Shown here: piece by piece, positions 55,086 to 63,324 of the stretch | Layout: each line of letters opens with the position of its first letter | Numbering within the stretch: position 1 is the first letter of the stretch | Source of the DNA: an uncultured Bradyrhizobium sp. | Lineage (GTDB): Bacteria; Pseudomonadota; Alphaproteobacteria; Rhizobiales; Xanthobacteraceae | Reading direction: 5' to 3' | Length of the DNA stretch: 64,000 nt | Assembly: GCF_936928535.1 (NCBI RefSeq) | Contig: NZ_CAKZHY010000099.1 | Span: 124,001 to 188,000, forward strand | The notes under the pieces: model-generated | Told to the model about the DNA's origin: nothing | Databases searched by the model: none | Seen by the model: the letters and a program-made list of their open reading frames with translations, nothing else | Position numbers and translations under genes: made by a program

Positions 55086-55289
55086 TCAATATTCGACGGC
55101 GAGACGCTTGCGGATTTCATCTATGCGCTTGTCGATCGCGTCGAACCGCGCGTGGACCGAACGATCGTGGAGATAGAAGACGTAGCCGCCGGCCAGGAAC
55201 GCGAAGACCCAATGGTGATGCTCGACATAGCCGAAGACCGCCTCGATGGCCTGGCCGATGAATGTGATCCCACTCCACACAAATTCCAT
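55086..55289 (-). CDS. Small single-helix membrane protein (67 aa)
   Basis: 67 residues from ATG 55289, chosen because GGGAGGAATTGCG directly precedes it; an upstream ATG at 55307 lacks this. One or two hydrophobic stretches (FVWSGITFIGQAIEAVFGYV and HHWVFAFLAGGYVFYLH) are followed by a charged C-terminal helix (HARFDAIDKRIDEIRKRLA) that could be a coiled coil. No family recognised. Confidence 0.65.
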   Translation of the reverse strand: MEFVWSGITFIGQAIEAVFGYVEHHHWVFAFLAGGYVFYLHDRSVHARFDAIDKRIDEIRKRLAVEY

Positions 55290-55320
55290 CGCAATTCCTC
55301 CCGGCACGCATTGTCGTCGG

Positions 55321-55345
55321 TCACGGGCGTTCTCTGCGCCCGTGA
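55321..55345 (-). other. 9-bp hairpin in the leader of the 67-aa gene
   Basis: TCACGGGCG-TTCTCTG-CGCCCGTGA, perfect 9-bp arms and a 7-nt loop, 32 bp upstream of the start codon at 55289. It may be a 5' untranslated structure or an operator. Confidence 0.55.
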
Positions 55346-55489
55346 TAATCTGCTTGGCAACCGCTGTCGGAACCTAGCACGGCTCCCTCTCTGCGAGTAG
55401 CGGCTCACCGACGGTGACCGCAAAGCCGATTGCAGAGGTGACCAAACTCTGCGAAATCTCCTCTATCAGAATGACCTCCGAGCCCGCCA

Positions 55490-56863
55490 ATGCCTTCCGT
55501 CTTCGAGACGTCCTCGTCTGCCATCCCGATCACCTTCGTCACCAAATCGAGCTGGGACGCCGTGCGCGAGACGCTGCCGTCGGCGCAACGCCAGTTCGCC
55601 GTGGCGAGCGCCTACACCGCCAAGCCGGGCGGCTATCTCGCACTGCCCGCGCCCGACGGCACGATCGCGCGAATCCTGTTCGGCCTCGAGGACGACGGCG
55701 CGAAGTCGCGCGATCTGTTCCGGCCCGGCGCCCTGCCCGGCCTGCTGCCGCCGGGCACCTATCGGTTTGCCAATGCACCGCACGATGCACGACTGGCCGC
55801 GCTTGCCTTCGCGCTCGGGTGCTATCGCTTCGCCCGCTACCGCAGGGACGAGAGACCCGATGTCCTGTTGGTGCCGCCCGACGGCGTCGACGCCGCCGAG
55901 ATCGATCGTATGGCTGACGCCGCGATGCTGGCGCGGGACCTCATCAACACGCCGTCCAACGACATGGGCCCTGACGAGCTGGCCACCGCCGCGCAAGCCC
56001 TCGCCGCCGAATACGGCGCCAGCTACGCCTGCACCATCGGCGAGGAGCTCGAACAGAACTTTCCGCTGATCCACGCGGTCGGCATGGCCTCGGATCGCGC
56101 GCCGCGGCTGATCGACATCACCTGGGGCGACCCCGATCATCCCAAGGTGACGCTGGTCGGCAAGGGCGTCTGCTTCGACACCGGCGGGCTCGACCTGAAG
56201 CCATCGAGCGGCATGCTGATCATGAAGAAGGACATGGGCGGCGCCGCCAACGTGCTGGCGCTGGCGCGCATGGTGATGGATGCCAGGCTGAAGCTGCGCC
56301 TGCGCGTGCTGATCCCGGCGGTCGAGAATGCGGTCGCCGGCAATGCCTTCCGCCCGCTCGACATCTTCACCTCGCGCAAAGGCATCACGGTCGAGATCGG
56401 CAATACCGACGCCGAAGGCCGCCTCGTGCTTGCCGACGCACTGGCGCTGGCCGACGAGGAGAAGCCCGAGCTGCTGATCGATCTGGGCACGCTGACGGGC
56501 GCCGCCCGCGTCGCGCTGGGGCCGGATTTACCGCCCTTTTACACCAATGATGAGACGCTGGCTGCCGACGTCGCGCGCTGCGCGGTTGCGGAGAACGATC
56601 CCTTGTGGCGCATGCCGCTGTGGCCACCTTACGATGCATGGCTGGACTCCAAGACGGCCACCATCACCAACGCGCCGTCGGGCGGCTTTGCCGGCTCGAT
56701 CACCTGCGCGCTGTTCCTGCAACGCTTCGTCGAGCAGGCCAGGAGCTGGCTGCATGTCGATATCTATGGCTGGACGCCGTCGGCCAAGCCCGCGCGGCCC
56801 GAGGGCGGCGAATGCCAGGCCGCCCGTGCCATCTACAAGGTGCTGAGCGAGCGCTATGCTTGA
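55490..56863 (+). CDS. M17 leucyl aminopeptidase family protein
   Basis: 457 residues. The C-terminal M17 catalytic domain is clear: VGKGVCFDTGGLDLKPSSGM, KKDMGGAANVLAL and the signature NTDAEGRLVLADAL, with the expected Lys, Asp and Glu metal ligands. The N-terminal domain is shorter and distinct from E. coli PepA. It removes N-terminal residues from peptides. The stop overlaps the next gene by 8 bp. Confidence 0.92.
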   Translation: MPSVFETSSSAIPITFVTKSSWDAVRETLPSAQRQFAVASAYTAKPGGYLALPAPDGTIARILFGLEDDGAKSRDLFRPGALPGLLPPGTYRFANAPHDARLAALAFALGCYRFARYRRDERPDVLLVPPDGVDAAEIDRMADAAMLARDLINTPSNDMGPDELATAAQALAAEYGASYACTIGEELEQNFPLIHAVGMASDRAPRLIDITWGDPDHPKVTLVGKGVCFDTGGLDLKPSSGMLIMKKDMGGAANVLALARMVMDARLKLRLRVLIPAVENAVAGNAFRPLDIFTSRKGITVEIGNTDAEGRLVLADALALADEEKPELLIDLGTLTGAARVALGPDLPPFYTNDETLAADVARCAVAENDPLWRMPLWPPYDAWLDSKTATITNAPSGGFAGSITCALFLQRFVEQARSWLHVDIYGWTPSAKPARPEGGECQAARAIYKVLSERYA

Positions 56864-57698
56864 TATCAGGCTGACGCCGGCGCGGGGCGACCTCGCCGCG
56901 AAATATCTCGAAGGCCAAGTGCAGGCGGATCGCTTCGTCGCGGGCGAGGAGTTCGAGGTGGTGGCGCCGGTCGCGCCGATCCGCGAGCAGCCGTCGTCGA
57001 ACGCGATGCTGATGACGGAAGCGCTGCGCGGCGAGCGGATCACGATCTACGATCGCAACGCCGAGGGCTGGGCCTGGGGCCAGCTCGGCAGCGACGGCTA
57101 TGTCGGCTGGCTGCCGGACGCGGCGCTGATGAAGCCGTCGGCCGCGCCGACCCACAAGGTGACGGCGCTGCGGACACTCGCCTTTCCCGGCCCCTCGATC
57201 AAGCTGCCGCCTGATCATACGCTGGTGCTGGGAACGAAACTCACGATCACGCGGGAGGATGGCGCGTTCGCCGTCACGCGCGAGGGCACGTTCGTCCCAA
57301 AAACCCATCTCGCACCGCTTGACCATCGCGAGGAGGACTTCGTCGCGGTTGCCGAACGCTTCGTCGGCACGCCCTATCTCTGGGGCGGCAAGAGCAGCCT
57401 CGGCATCGATTGCTCCGGCCTGGTTCAGGTTTCGCTGACGGCGGCCGGCACCGGCTGCCCGCGCGACAGCGACATGCAGCAGACAGGCCTCGGCCGCGCG
57501 CTGGAGCCGCACGAACAACGCGGCCTGCTGCGCGGCGATCTGATCTTCTGGAAGGGCCACGTCGCCATCGTCCGCGATGCCACCACGATGGTTCACGCCA
57601 ACGCGCATCACATGGCAACGGTGATCGAGCCGATCGCGCCTGCGATCGCGCGGATCAAGAAGGCCGGCAGCGAGGTGGTCGCGATCAAGCGGCTGTAG
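56856..57698 (+). CDS. NlpC/P60 (C40) peptidase with SH3 domains
   Basis: 280 residues. A bacterial SH3-like part (AGEEFEVVAPVAPIREQPSS, then GWAWGQLGSDGYVGWLPD) precedes an NlpC/P60 domain with catalytic Cys in GIDCSGLVQ, His in KGHVAIV and the third residue in HANAHHM. It likely cuts peptidoglycan stem peptides, and, with the overlapping aminopeptidase gene, may recycle muropeptides. No signal peptide, so a cytosolic role is likely. Confidence 0.9.
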   Translation: MLDIRLTPARGDLAAKYLEGQVQADRFVAGEEFEVVAPVAPIREQPSSNAMLMTEALRGERITIYDRNAEGWAWGQLGSDGYVGWLPDAALMKPSAAPTHKVTALRTLAFPGPSIKLPPDHTLVLGTKLTITREDGAFAVTREGTFVPKTHLAPLDHREEDFVAVAERFVGTPYLWGGKSSLGIDCSGLVQVSLTAAGTGCPRDSDMQQTGLGRALEPHEQRGLLRGDLIFWKGHVAIVRDATTMVHANAHHMATVIEPIAPAIARIKKAGSEVVAIKRL

Positions 57699-57809
57699 CC
57701 CGCGCGCGTCTGCTTTGACCAGACATCCCTGGGCAAAGCCCTCGCTTGCGGGGACGTGCAAGGTTTTTCGGCCAGCGACAATTTGTTCAAAGCGGGATAC
57801 GGCGCGGGG

Positions 57810-58556
57810 TCAATTCATTGTGGCCAAGGTTTCTGCAACCACGCGATTGCTGACCCTGATGAGACCCATCCCCGGATAGTCGAGATCAATCGTCATCCAT
57901 AGCGCCGCTGCGAGCACGGCTCCATAAACCGAATCGAGGGCAGAGAAACGGCGGCCGATGCGACCATTTCCGAATCCTATCATGCCCACCCCAATTGCGG
58001 CCGTCCCTAGAAGGACCACCATGATAGGAACAGGAAGATGTCTTCTCGCCATCGCGAGATGCTCCGAATGTAGATCTATGACTTCGTTGATCGGAGGGAG
58101 TACGACGCTCATCAAGGGCGCATCGCCCTGAGTCCCTTTGGTTGCCGCTTTCCACATCCGCTCATGTAGACCACCGACCTTGCCAAGCAATGCCTCAACC
58201 TGGTCGCGACCTTCGCGGCTCAGCAGCCTGACACGATCGGCCGTGTACTCCTTCAGAGCGGCCTTCAGTTCGGTGCGCTGCGGTTCGGTGATGACATCCG
58301 CCCTCAGGTAAGCTGTACCGAGCGCATTCGCCTCTTTCACGATGATATCGAGCCGGTCAATGAAGCGCGACGCTGCTCCCGAAAATGCAAACCCGATCAA
58401 AAACGCGACGAGAGCGGCCGTCGATGCCCTAACGAGGACAAGCTGTCTATCCAGTAGTTCATCGGCTGACCGGCTGGCGGAGCCCAGCCGAAAGCCAAGC
58501 TCATGAGACGCGACAAGCCCGACGATCAAGCCCAGCGTAACCAGCAGTTCAATCAT
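57810..58556 (-). CDS. Bestrophin-like (DUF4239) membrane protein
   Basis: 248 residues from ATG 58556, with AAGGGCAACAG upstream. Four helices: MIELLVTLGLIVGLVASHEL and SAALVAFLIGFAFSGAASRF-like at the N-terminus, two at the C-terminus (VPIMVVLLGTAAIGVGMIGF and VYGAVLAAALWMTIDL). A helical polar domain lies between. The layout fits DUF4239, now called bestrophin-like. A FixK/FNR-type box lies 120 bp upstream. Confidence 0.75.
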   Translation of the reverse strand: MIELLVTLGLIVGLVASHELGFRLGSASRSADELLDRQLVLVRASTAALVAFLIGFAFSGAASRFIDRLDIIVKEANALGTAYLRADVITEPQRTELKAALKEYTADRVRLLSREGRDQVEALLGKVGGLHERMWKAATKGTQGDAPLMSVVLPPINEVIDLHSEHLAMARRHLPVPIMVVLLGTAAIGVGMIGFGNGRIGRRFSALDSVYGAVLAAALWMTIDLDYPGMGLIRVSNRVVAETLATMN

Positions 58557-58675
58557 CTGTTGCCCTTCCAAATGCGGGATGGCGCAAACACGTCGGCAAC
58601 AGGCACAATGACGATTCATTGCGCCACGCTTGCCTTGCACATTGCGGACAACAAACTGGTGCCCGCCATCGGTCG

Positions 58676-58689
58676 TTGACGTAGATCAA
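58676..58689. promoter_or_regulatory. FixK/FNR-type box
   Basis: TTGAC-GTAG-ATCAA against the consensus TTGAT-N4-ATCAA, one mismatch and nearly symmetric. If used at -41.5 towards the minus strand, transcription would start near 58641, giving an 85-nt leader for the bestrophin-like gene. It would place that gene under low-oxygen control. Confidence 0.6.
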
Positions 58690-58843
58690 TCCTGCTGCGG
58701 CCTACATGCAGCGCAGCGGACCGCGTCCTCGCTTGGAGGCTTTCGGACGCCGGCCGCCCGAATTACGCCGCGCTGTCACGGCTGCGGCCGGCATCCGAAA
58801 CCCTTCACAGAAGGAGACCTCTGGCTGATCCAACCGCGCTAGA

Positions 58844-59044
58844 CTAGTCCTGAGGTTTCTTGAAGATAAAATCTAATGTTGAAGAAGGACCCTGCTGCCT
58901 CTTCCAATCTACAAGCCTCTCCTCCTGCTCGTGCAACTCATGATACAGCTGAGACATCCGGGAAAATATCGACCGGACAGTTTCATCGTTCGCCGTCCTT
59001 GAAATCTGAGCGCATCGCTGGGCCAGGTCGAGATTTTCACTCAT
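58844..59044 (-). CDS. Small hypothetical helical protein (66 aa)
   Basis: 66 residues from ATG 59044 (MSENLDLAQRCAQISRTAND); an ATG two codons earlier is possible. Mostly charged helix (FSRMSQLYHELHEQEERLVD). Last of an apparent three-gene minus-strand operon. No family recognised. Confidence 0.6.
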   Translation of the reverse strand: MSENLDLAQRCAQISRTANDETVRSIFSRMSQLYHELHEQEERLVDWKRQQGPSSTLDFIFKKPQD

Positions 59045-59080
59045 AAACACCTACCGCTAGGCTCCTAACCGCGCGATTGC

Positions 59081-59386
59081 CTACGCCAGCTCGTCCAACC
59101 AGCGTTGAGCCAATTTCGGCTCACCCGGAGTGTTTGATAGGCGAGAGCCCATCAGTAGCAACCGCTCATGGAGCTGGATGAGTTCGAGGCCGCGCTTGTG
59201 GCGCAGGTGCTCGTTTTTGGAGCCTAGTTCAAGCAGCTCCTCCCGTGCGGGGTCGCGCAAACCAACTCGTTCGTACGAGCCGAAGAGACCCCACTCTCCC
59301 TTAGCGCACCCCTGTAGTGCCGACAGAAGTAACTCGCTGTACGAAGCTCCAAGGGTCGCGAGGTGTCGTTCATATGAGGGTCTCAT
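59081..59386 (-). CDS. Hypothetical helical protein (101 aa)
   Basis: 101 residues with a GEWGLFGSYE motif in the first third and a Leu/Glu-rich helical rest (ELLELGSKNEHLRHKRGLEL, then IQLHERLLLMGS). Proteins with a similar WGLFG...ELLELG layout are, from memory, common in Bradyrhizobium without known function. It overlaps the upstream membrane gene by 4 bp. Confidence 0.72.
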   Translation of the reverse strand: MRPSYERHLATLGASYSELLLSALQGCAKGEWGLFGSYERVGLRDPAREELLELGSKNEHLRHKRGLELIQLHERLLLMGSRLSNTPGEPKLAQRWLDELA

Positions 59387-59631
59387 CGGCTCGAATACAT
59401 TTTCGGGTCAAACAATGCGGCTAGACCGGAGACCACCGCCACGGCTCCCAAGAATAGAACAGTGGTGGGATCAATGAACAGATACAAAACCGCCGCTATT
59501 CCAATCACGGTCAAGACTGGGCCAATAAACGCAGGGTGCGCCTTAAGCCACTGAATGACCCCGTTGCGGACCTGAGGGATGTAAGCCGCAGCAGCAAGCA
59601 GGGCGACAATCACAACAAGCCACTTCGGCAT
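59383..59631 (-). CDS. Small membrane protein (82 aa)
   Basis: 82 residues with helices at about 4-18 (WLVVIVALLAAAAYI), 36-52 (IGPVLTVIGIAAVLYLF) and 57-72. First gene of the three-gene operon; the ATGA overlap shows coupling with the next gene. No family recognised. Confidence 0.68.
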   Translation of the reverse strand: MPKWLVVIVALLAAAAYIPQVRNGVIQWLKAHPAFIGPVLTVIGIAAVLYLFIDPTTVLFLGAVAVVSGLAALFDPKMYSSR

Positions 59632-59866
59632 GGGCGAGCGTCCTATTTACCCCATAACCACTATAGCCGAGCACGCTTGCGCACACATGAAGGATAGAGT
59701 TCAAATTATAGCGACCACCGCCTGTCCGCTTCGGACCAAGCGGCGGCTCTAGGCGATCCGCCATTCGGGTCCGGGCTACTCCCAAATCCGGCGGGCGCAA
59801 ATCATCCTGAAGGATGAGAATCCGGTTCTCTCCCCACATAATAGGGGCCGCTGAAACGGAGAAATC

Positions 59867-60037
59867 ATGAACGTGCCGGAAGTTATTCGACGAGCCGTCG
59901 AGATCGGTAAACTGGACGGTAGGATTACCTTCGATGAGCTGAATAAGCTTTGTGATGGTGCAATGCTGGATCCCAAAGACATCGAACGCATTCTTAACGC
60001 TCTGACCGGAGCAGGCATTTGGATTGAAGGAGATTGA
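59867..60037 (+). CDS. Standalone sigma-70 region 1.1-like protein (56 aa)
   Basis: 56 residues, ATG 59867, preceded by GGAGAAATC. The sequence reads as one small helical domain: VIRRAVEIGKLDGRITFDEL, then a second segment from DPKDIERILNALTGAGIWIE. This is the pattern of sigma-70 region 1.1 (a helix, G-x-hydrophobic-T-x-D/E-E-hydrophobic, then D-x-x-x-I-x-x-hydrophobic-x-x-hydrophobic-x-x-x-G-I). In RpoD this domain is a negatively charged DNA mimic that blocks the RNA polymerase channel. Here it stands alone with no sigma factor attached. Confidence 0.75.
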   Translation: MNVPEVIRRAVEIGKLDGRITFDELNKLCDGAMLDPKDIERILNALTGAGIWIEGD

Positions 60038-60185
60038 GGTCCGCTTCGGGGCCAGAAGCGGCCGTCGCATCCGGTAAAGCCACCAGCAACCATGAGGGTG
60101 TAGACGCGATGGTTCCGCCCGAACAAGATTGGATTGCTTCTCTATCTTTGGATAGTCTCGGCTGGTGTTTTGGAAGGCGGAAAGC

Positions 60186-60503
60186 ATGGTGCTGGCAGAC
60201 TACGTCTTTGGCTTCGCTATCGCGTTGGTCGTCGGCTTAAATCTTTATCTTGGCCCGCGCATCGAAAGCGCGCGCGTTGCTATGCAATGGAGCTCGAACG
60301 GCGAACCAACTTGGTACGCTCCAAAATGGCTCGCGATGTGGGGAATGATTGCCTTCATGGCGGCCGTCCGGCTGTTTATTTGGTTGGCTTCGACCTATGC
60401 GCCGCAGCATGTGCATGGTGCTGAATTGGGGATCGTCCTCTTCTCGCTGATCGCCGCTGGTTCTCACCTGTTCGTTCTGATGAAGGCGAGACCGACCCCC
60501 TGA
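60186..60503 (+). CDS. Small membrane protein (105 aa), hypothetical
   Basis: 105 residues from ATG 60186 (MVLADYVFGFAIALVVGLNL), with GGAAAGC just upstream; a GTG at 60165 is an alternative. Three hydrophobic helices (4-20, 48-68, 75-98). Between helices 1 and 2 is SSNGEPTWYAPKW, which loosely recalls the DUF1648 segment of SdpI-like proteins; that link is weak. Confidence 0.62.
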   Translation: MVLADYVFGFAIALVVGLNLYLGPRIESARVAMQWSSNGEPTWYAPKWLAMWGMIAFMAAVRLFIWLASTYAPQHVHGAELGIVLFSLIAAGSHLFVLMKARPTP

Positions 60504-60744
60504 AAGTTCGCTTTGATTTTGACCTGACGGCGAGATGTGAACTCGACCACGAACGCACATCCCGGCGCAATCGGTTTCGTAAGCACAACCATCCTACGCG
60601 CTTGCACCGAGCGTTTCGTTGCGGCTGAAGCGTCCCGCAAAGAAACGGCTAACCACGTTTCGATGGCCGCAGAGGCAGGGGCATGGGAAGCGCCATCAAC
60701 CAATGATAGCATATATCTCCTCGGACCAACCAAGGGGGACTAAC

Positions 60745-61059
60745 GTGCCTGGAATGACCAAGCCTCGTTCTTGGTTTCTGCCCGTCGTCGTGTGGATCGC
60801 TCTTGTCGGCGTTCTCGTCGGCTGGTTTTCGCTTCAAGCACGTGGTGGTGTGCCGTACTGGCTGGTGAGCCTGATCGTTTCCTGGCTACCGTTCCTGGCG
60901 CTGGTGGGCGTTTGGATCTGGTTTTCGCGCAGGAATGGGCGCGCAGCATCCGGAGCAAACTGGGTCGATCTCTTCGAGCAGCAGATCGTGGAAACCCAAC
61001 GAACCAACGCGTTGTTGGAGAGGATCGCGGTGGCGCTCGAAAAGCCGTCTGCCAGCTAG
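60745..61059 (+). CDS. FtsH membrane-segment-like stub with EQQ C-terminal motif
   Basis: 104 residues. The GTG at 60745 is chosen because AAGGGGGAC lies 4 bp upstream; the ATG at 60754 is the alternative. Helix 1 is at about 11-30 and helix 2 at about 39-60, with a short loop between (QARGGVPYW). Helix 2 (VSLIVSWLPFLALVGVWIWF) closely resembles the second membrane helix of the protease FtsH, but no ATPase or protease domain follows. Residues 78-100 form an amphipathic segment starting EQQ and ending ALEK that recurs in the next gene product. Function unknown. Confidence 0.72.
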   Translation: MPGMTKPRSWFLPVVVWIALVGVLVGWFSLQARGGVPYWLVSLIVSWLPFLALVGVWIWFSRRNGRAASGANWVDLFEQQIVETQRTNALLERIAVALEKPSAS

Positions 61060-61091
61060 CGCGATGATCGGTGCCTTATGGGGAGAGGCGT

Positions 61092-62192
61092 ATGCGCTCG
61101 GTGATTTCCGCGCATTTTTGGCTGGTTGCCTTGGTACTTGCAGCAGCCGCTGTCGTCAGCCGGCCCGCGGCGGCGGACGACCGACAGGATTGCTTGCACG
61201 GATCGAAGGACGTCGCTGAAGCAACCATCGCCGCCTGTACCCGCGCGATCGAAAGCGGCAACCACGACGACCAGGGCCTGTCCAGCTTGTATCATGCGCG
61301 TGGCTATACCTGGTTTTGGACAAGCCTCGCCGATCGCGACGACCGCGCCCTCAACGACTATAACGAGGCGATCCGGCTTGAACCGAACGCCGTCAGCTCA
61401 CTGCTCAACCGGTCGCGTCTCTACAACCAGCGGCGCGATTACGACCGGGCGATAGCGGATGTGAACCGGGCGTTCGAAGGCGGCCTGTCGGACTATGGAA
61501 AGCGGGTCGGATATGGCGAGCGCGGCCAAGCCTATCAGGCCAAGGGCGACAACGATCGTGCCATCGTCGACTATACCAACAGCCTTCGGCTCGATGCGGA
61601 CAACTATGCCACCCTCACCTTGCGAGGCAACGCCTACTTCGCCAAGGGCGAACTCGATCGCGCCATCGCCGACTACGACCATGTGATCGCGCTGTATCCG
61701 AAATATGCGGCCGGCTACTACAATCGCTGTGTCGGATACAGCAGAAAGGGAGACCTTGATCGCGTCGTCGCCGATTGTAGCCAAGCGATCGCGCTCTATC
61801 CGCAATACAGGGATGCCTACTATTACAGAGGGCACGCTTATCAAGCCCAGGGCGATCTCGATCGTGCCATCGCCGACTACGATCAGATGATCGCGCTCAA
61901 TCCGGACGACAGCGACGCTCATTGCGGTCGTGCCAGCGCGTATCTGTCCAGAGGCGATGTCCGCCGCGCCATCGCGGACTTTGGCCTGGGGCCTGTGCTG
62001 TTATGGCTCGCCACCCTTGCCCTGCTGGCCGTGATTGGTTGGCTTTGCAGCCGAACCGGCGTGTACGCGCGCAGACTGCCGTGCGGGCAGACAATGATCG
62101 AGGTTTGCGAACAACAGGTCGTCGACATGCAACAGAGAAATGCAGCGCTGGAGAGGATCGCACTGGCTCTGGAGAAGCATGCGGCGGGTTAG
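61092..62192 (+). CDS. Secreted TPR-repeat protein with membrane anchor and EQQ C-terminal motif
   Basis: 366 residues from ATG 61092, with GGGGAGAGGCGT upstream. Signal peptide to about residue 28, then roughly seven TPR units (for example GERGQAYQAKGDNDRAIVDY at 142-161 and RGNAYFAKGELDRAIADYDH at 178-197). A membrane helix follows at 301-319, and a short cytoplasmic tail. Residues 340-362 match residues 78-100 of the upstream protein at 16 of 23 positions. The 32-bp gap and same strand suggest an operon. Partners unknown. Confidence 0.82.
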   Translation: MRSVISAHFWLVALVLAAAAVVSRPAAADDRQDCLHGSKDVAEATIAACTRAIESGNHDDQGLSSLYHARGYTWFWTSLADRDDRALNDYNEAIRLEPNAVSSLLNRSRLYNQRRDYDRAIADVNRAFEGGLSDYGKRVGYGERGQAYQAKGDNDRAIVDYTNSLRLDADNYATLTLRGNAYFAKGELDRAIADYDHVIALYPKYAAGYYNRCVGYSRKGDLDRVVADCSQAIALYPQYRDAYYYRGHAYQAQGDLDRAIADYDQMIALNPDDSDAHCGRASAYLSRGDVRRAIADFGLGPVLLWLATLALLAVIGWLCSRTGVYARRLPCGQTMIEVCEQQVVDMQQRNAALERIALALEKHAAG

Positions 62193-62295
62193 ATCGGGCG
62201 CTTCGGACGGTCGGCTGCACTGTTCGGAGCAGTTCCCAGATGACCGCGATCATCGCACCAAAGCAGCGGGGATGCGTCAGGTGATCTGGCGCGAA

Positions 62296-63324
62296 TTACG
62301 GGTTTGCCGCCGCAGCGGCGGCCGCCACATATTTCGTGTAGAATTCGGCGACCCGGCCACGCCACATGCCGACGAACGCCTCCGACGTCACGTTGTCCAC
62401 CGATTTCCAGCTGCGCTTGAACGCCGGAAGGGCATTGCCCCAGATCGCGCGTCTGCACCACCTTTCGCCCTTCTCCTTGCCTTCGCCGGTGGCGCACATG
62501 GATTTCCAGGCGAGGCGAGCGGGCCGGCTGATGTGCTCGGCAGCGCCTTCCCAGCCCTGCTGATGGATCAGGTAAAGGTCGCTCATGTCAGGCTTGCGGT
62601 GCGTGATCCACTCGAACTGGACGCCTTCGGTGATGATCTTGTAGGCGGCCGCTACGGCGTTGTCCCTGGGATTGAGAATCTGCCCGGAGCCGAACTTGCC
62701 GAACTCGTATTTGCTCAGCTGAAACAGGCCGATATAGGAGCCGGTCCGTTGAGTGGGGCTGAAACCGGATTCGATCTTGGCCACCGCCATCATGAAATTG
62801 ACATCGAGACCAAACGCATCTGAGACGCGCTTGATCTCCTCCTGCGGCGTTCCGAGCGGGATGTCCTTGAACGCACGCAAGACCGTCTCCGCCGGTTTCT
62901 CGGCCGGCGGCAGTTCGGACCAGACGTAATAGACCAGATAACGGAAATCCGGCGTCGACGCCGCTTTCGGGGCATCGTCGGACGCATCGCGTGCTGCCGG
63001 CAGCGGCTGGACGATATCCTGTCCCAACGAGGCCAATTTCGGCCCGACGGGTTCATCGGAGATTTCGGTTCCGGCGCTCAACGGCGCGGACCCTGCTGAC
63101 GTCACCGGGGCCGGCTCTGCTCTGTCTGCCCGAAGCGCTGCCGCAAGCCTGGCGGATGCCTCTGCGTACAATGCGGGCGTCACCACCTCCGCTGGAGCCG
63201 CGATGTTCGCTGCCGCTGCGGGCATGATTTCGGGCACGCTCGCGACCGGTCTGTTGCCGGCGGCCAGATAAAATCCCGCGCATGCGATGGCAATTACGAT
63301 GCAGCCGGTCTGCCAAACCTTCAT
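62296..63324 (-). CDS. Lytic transglycosylase (SLT domain)
   Basis: 342 residues. An N-terminal membrane helix (TGCIVIAIACAGFYLA), an Ala/Pro-rich linker of ~110 residues, then a soluble lytic transglycosylase domain with the catalytic Glu in AVAKIESGFSPTQR and the SYIGLFQLSKYEF block. It cleaves the peptidoglycan glycan strand. It converges with the TPR gene and lacks an obvious operon. Confidence 0.87.
   Translation of the reverse strand: MKVWQTGCIVIAIACAGFYLAAGNRPVASVPEIMPAAAANIAAPAEVVTPALYAEASARLAAALRADRAEPAPVTSAGSAPLSAGTEISDEPVGPKLASLGQDIVQPLPAARDASDDAPKAASTPDFRYLVYYVWSELPPAEKPAETVLRAFKDIPLGTPQEEIKRVSDAFGLDVNFMMAVAKIESGFSPTQRTGSYIGLFQLSKYEFGKFGSGQILNPRDNAVAAAYKIITEGVQFEWITHRKPDMSDLYLIHQQGWEGAAEHISRPARLAWKSMCATGEGKEKGERWCRRAIWGNALPAFKRSWKSVDNVTSEAFVGMWRGRVAEFYTKYVAAAAAAANP

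Noticed and set aside
60464..60743. Overlapping ORFs on both strands (60464-60733 minus, 60537-60743 plus) in the gap before the FtsH-like gene
   Set aside because: Neither has a good ribosome site or a recognisable domain; the composition looks like noncoding or decayed sequence.
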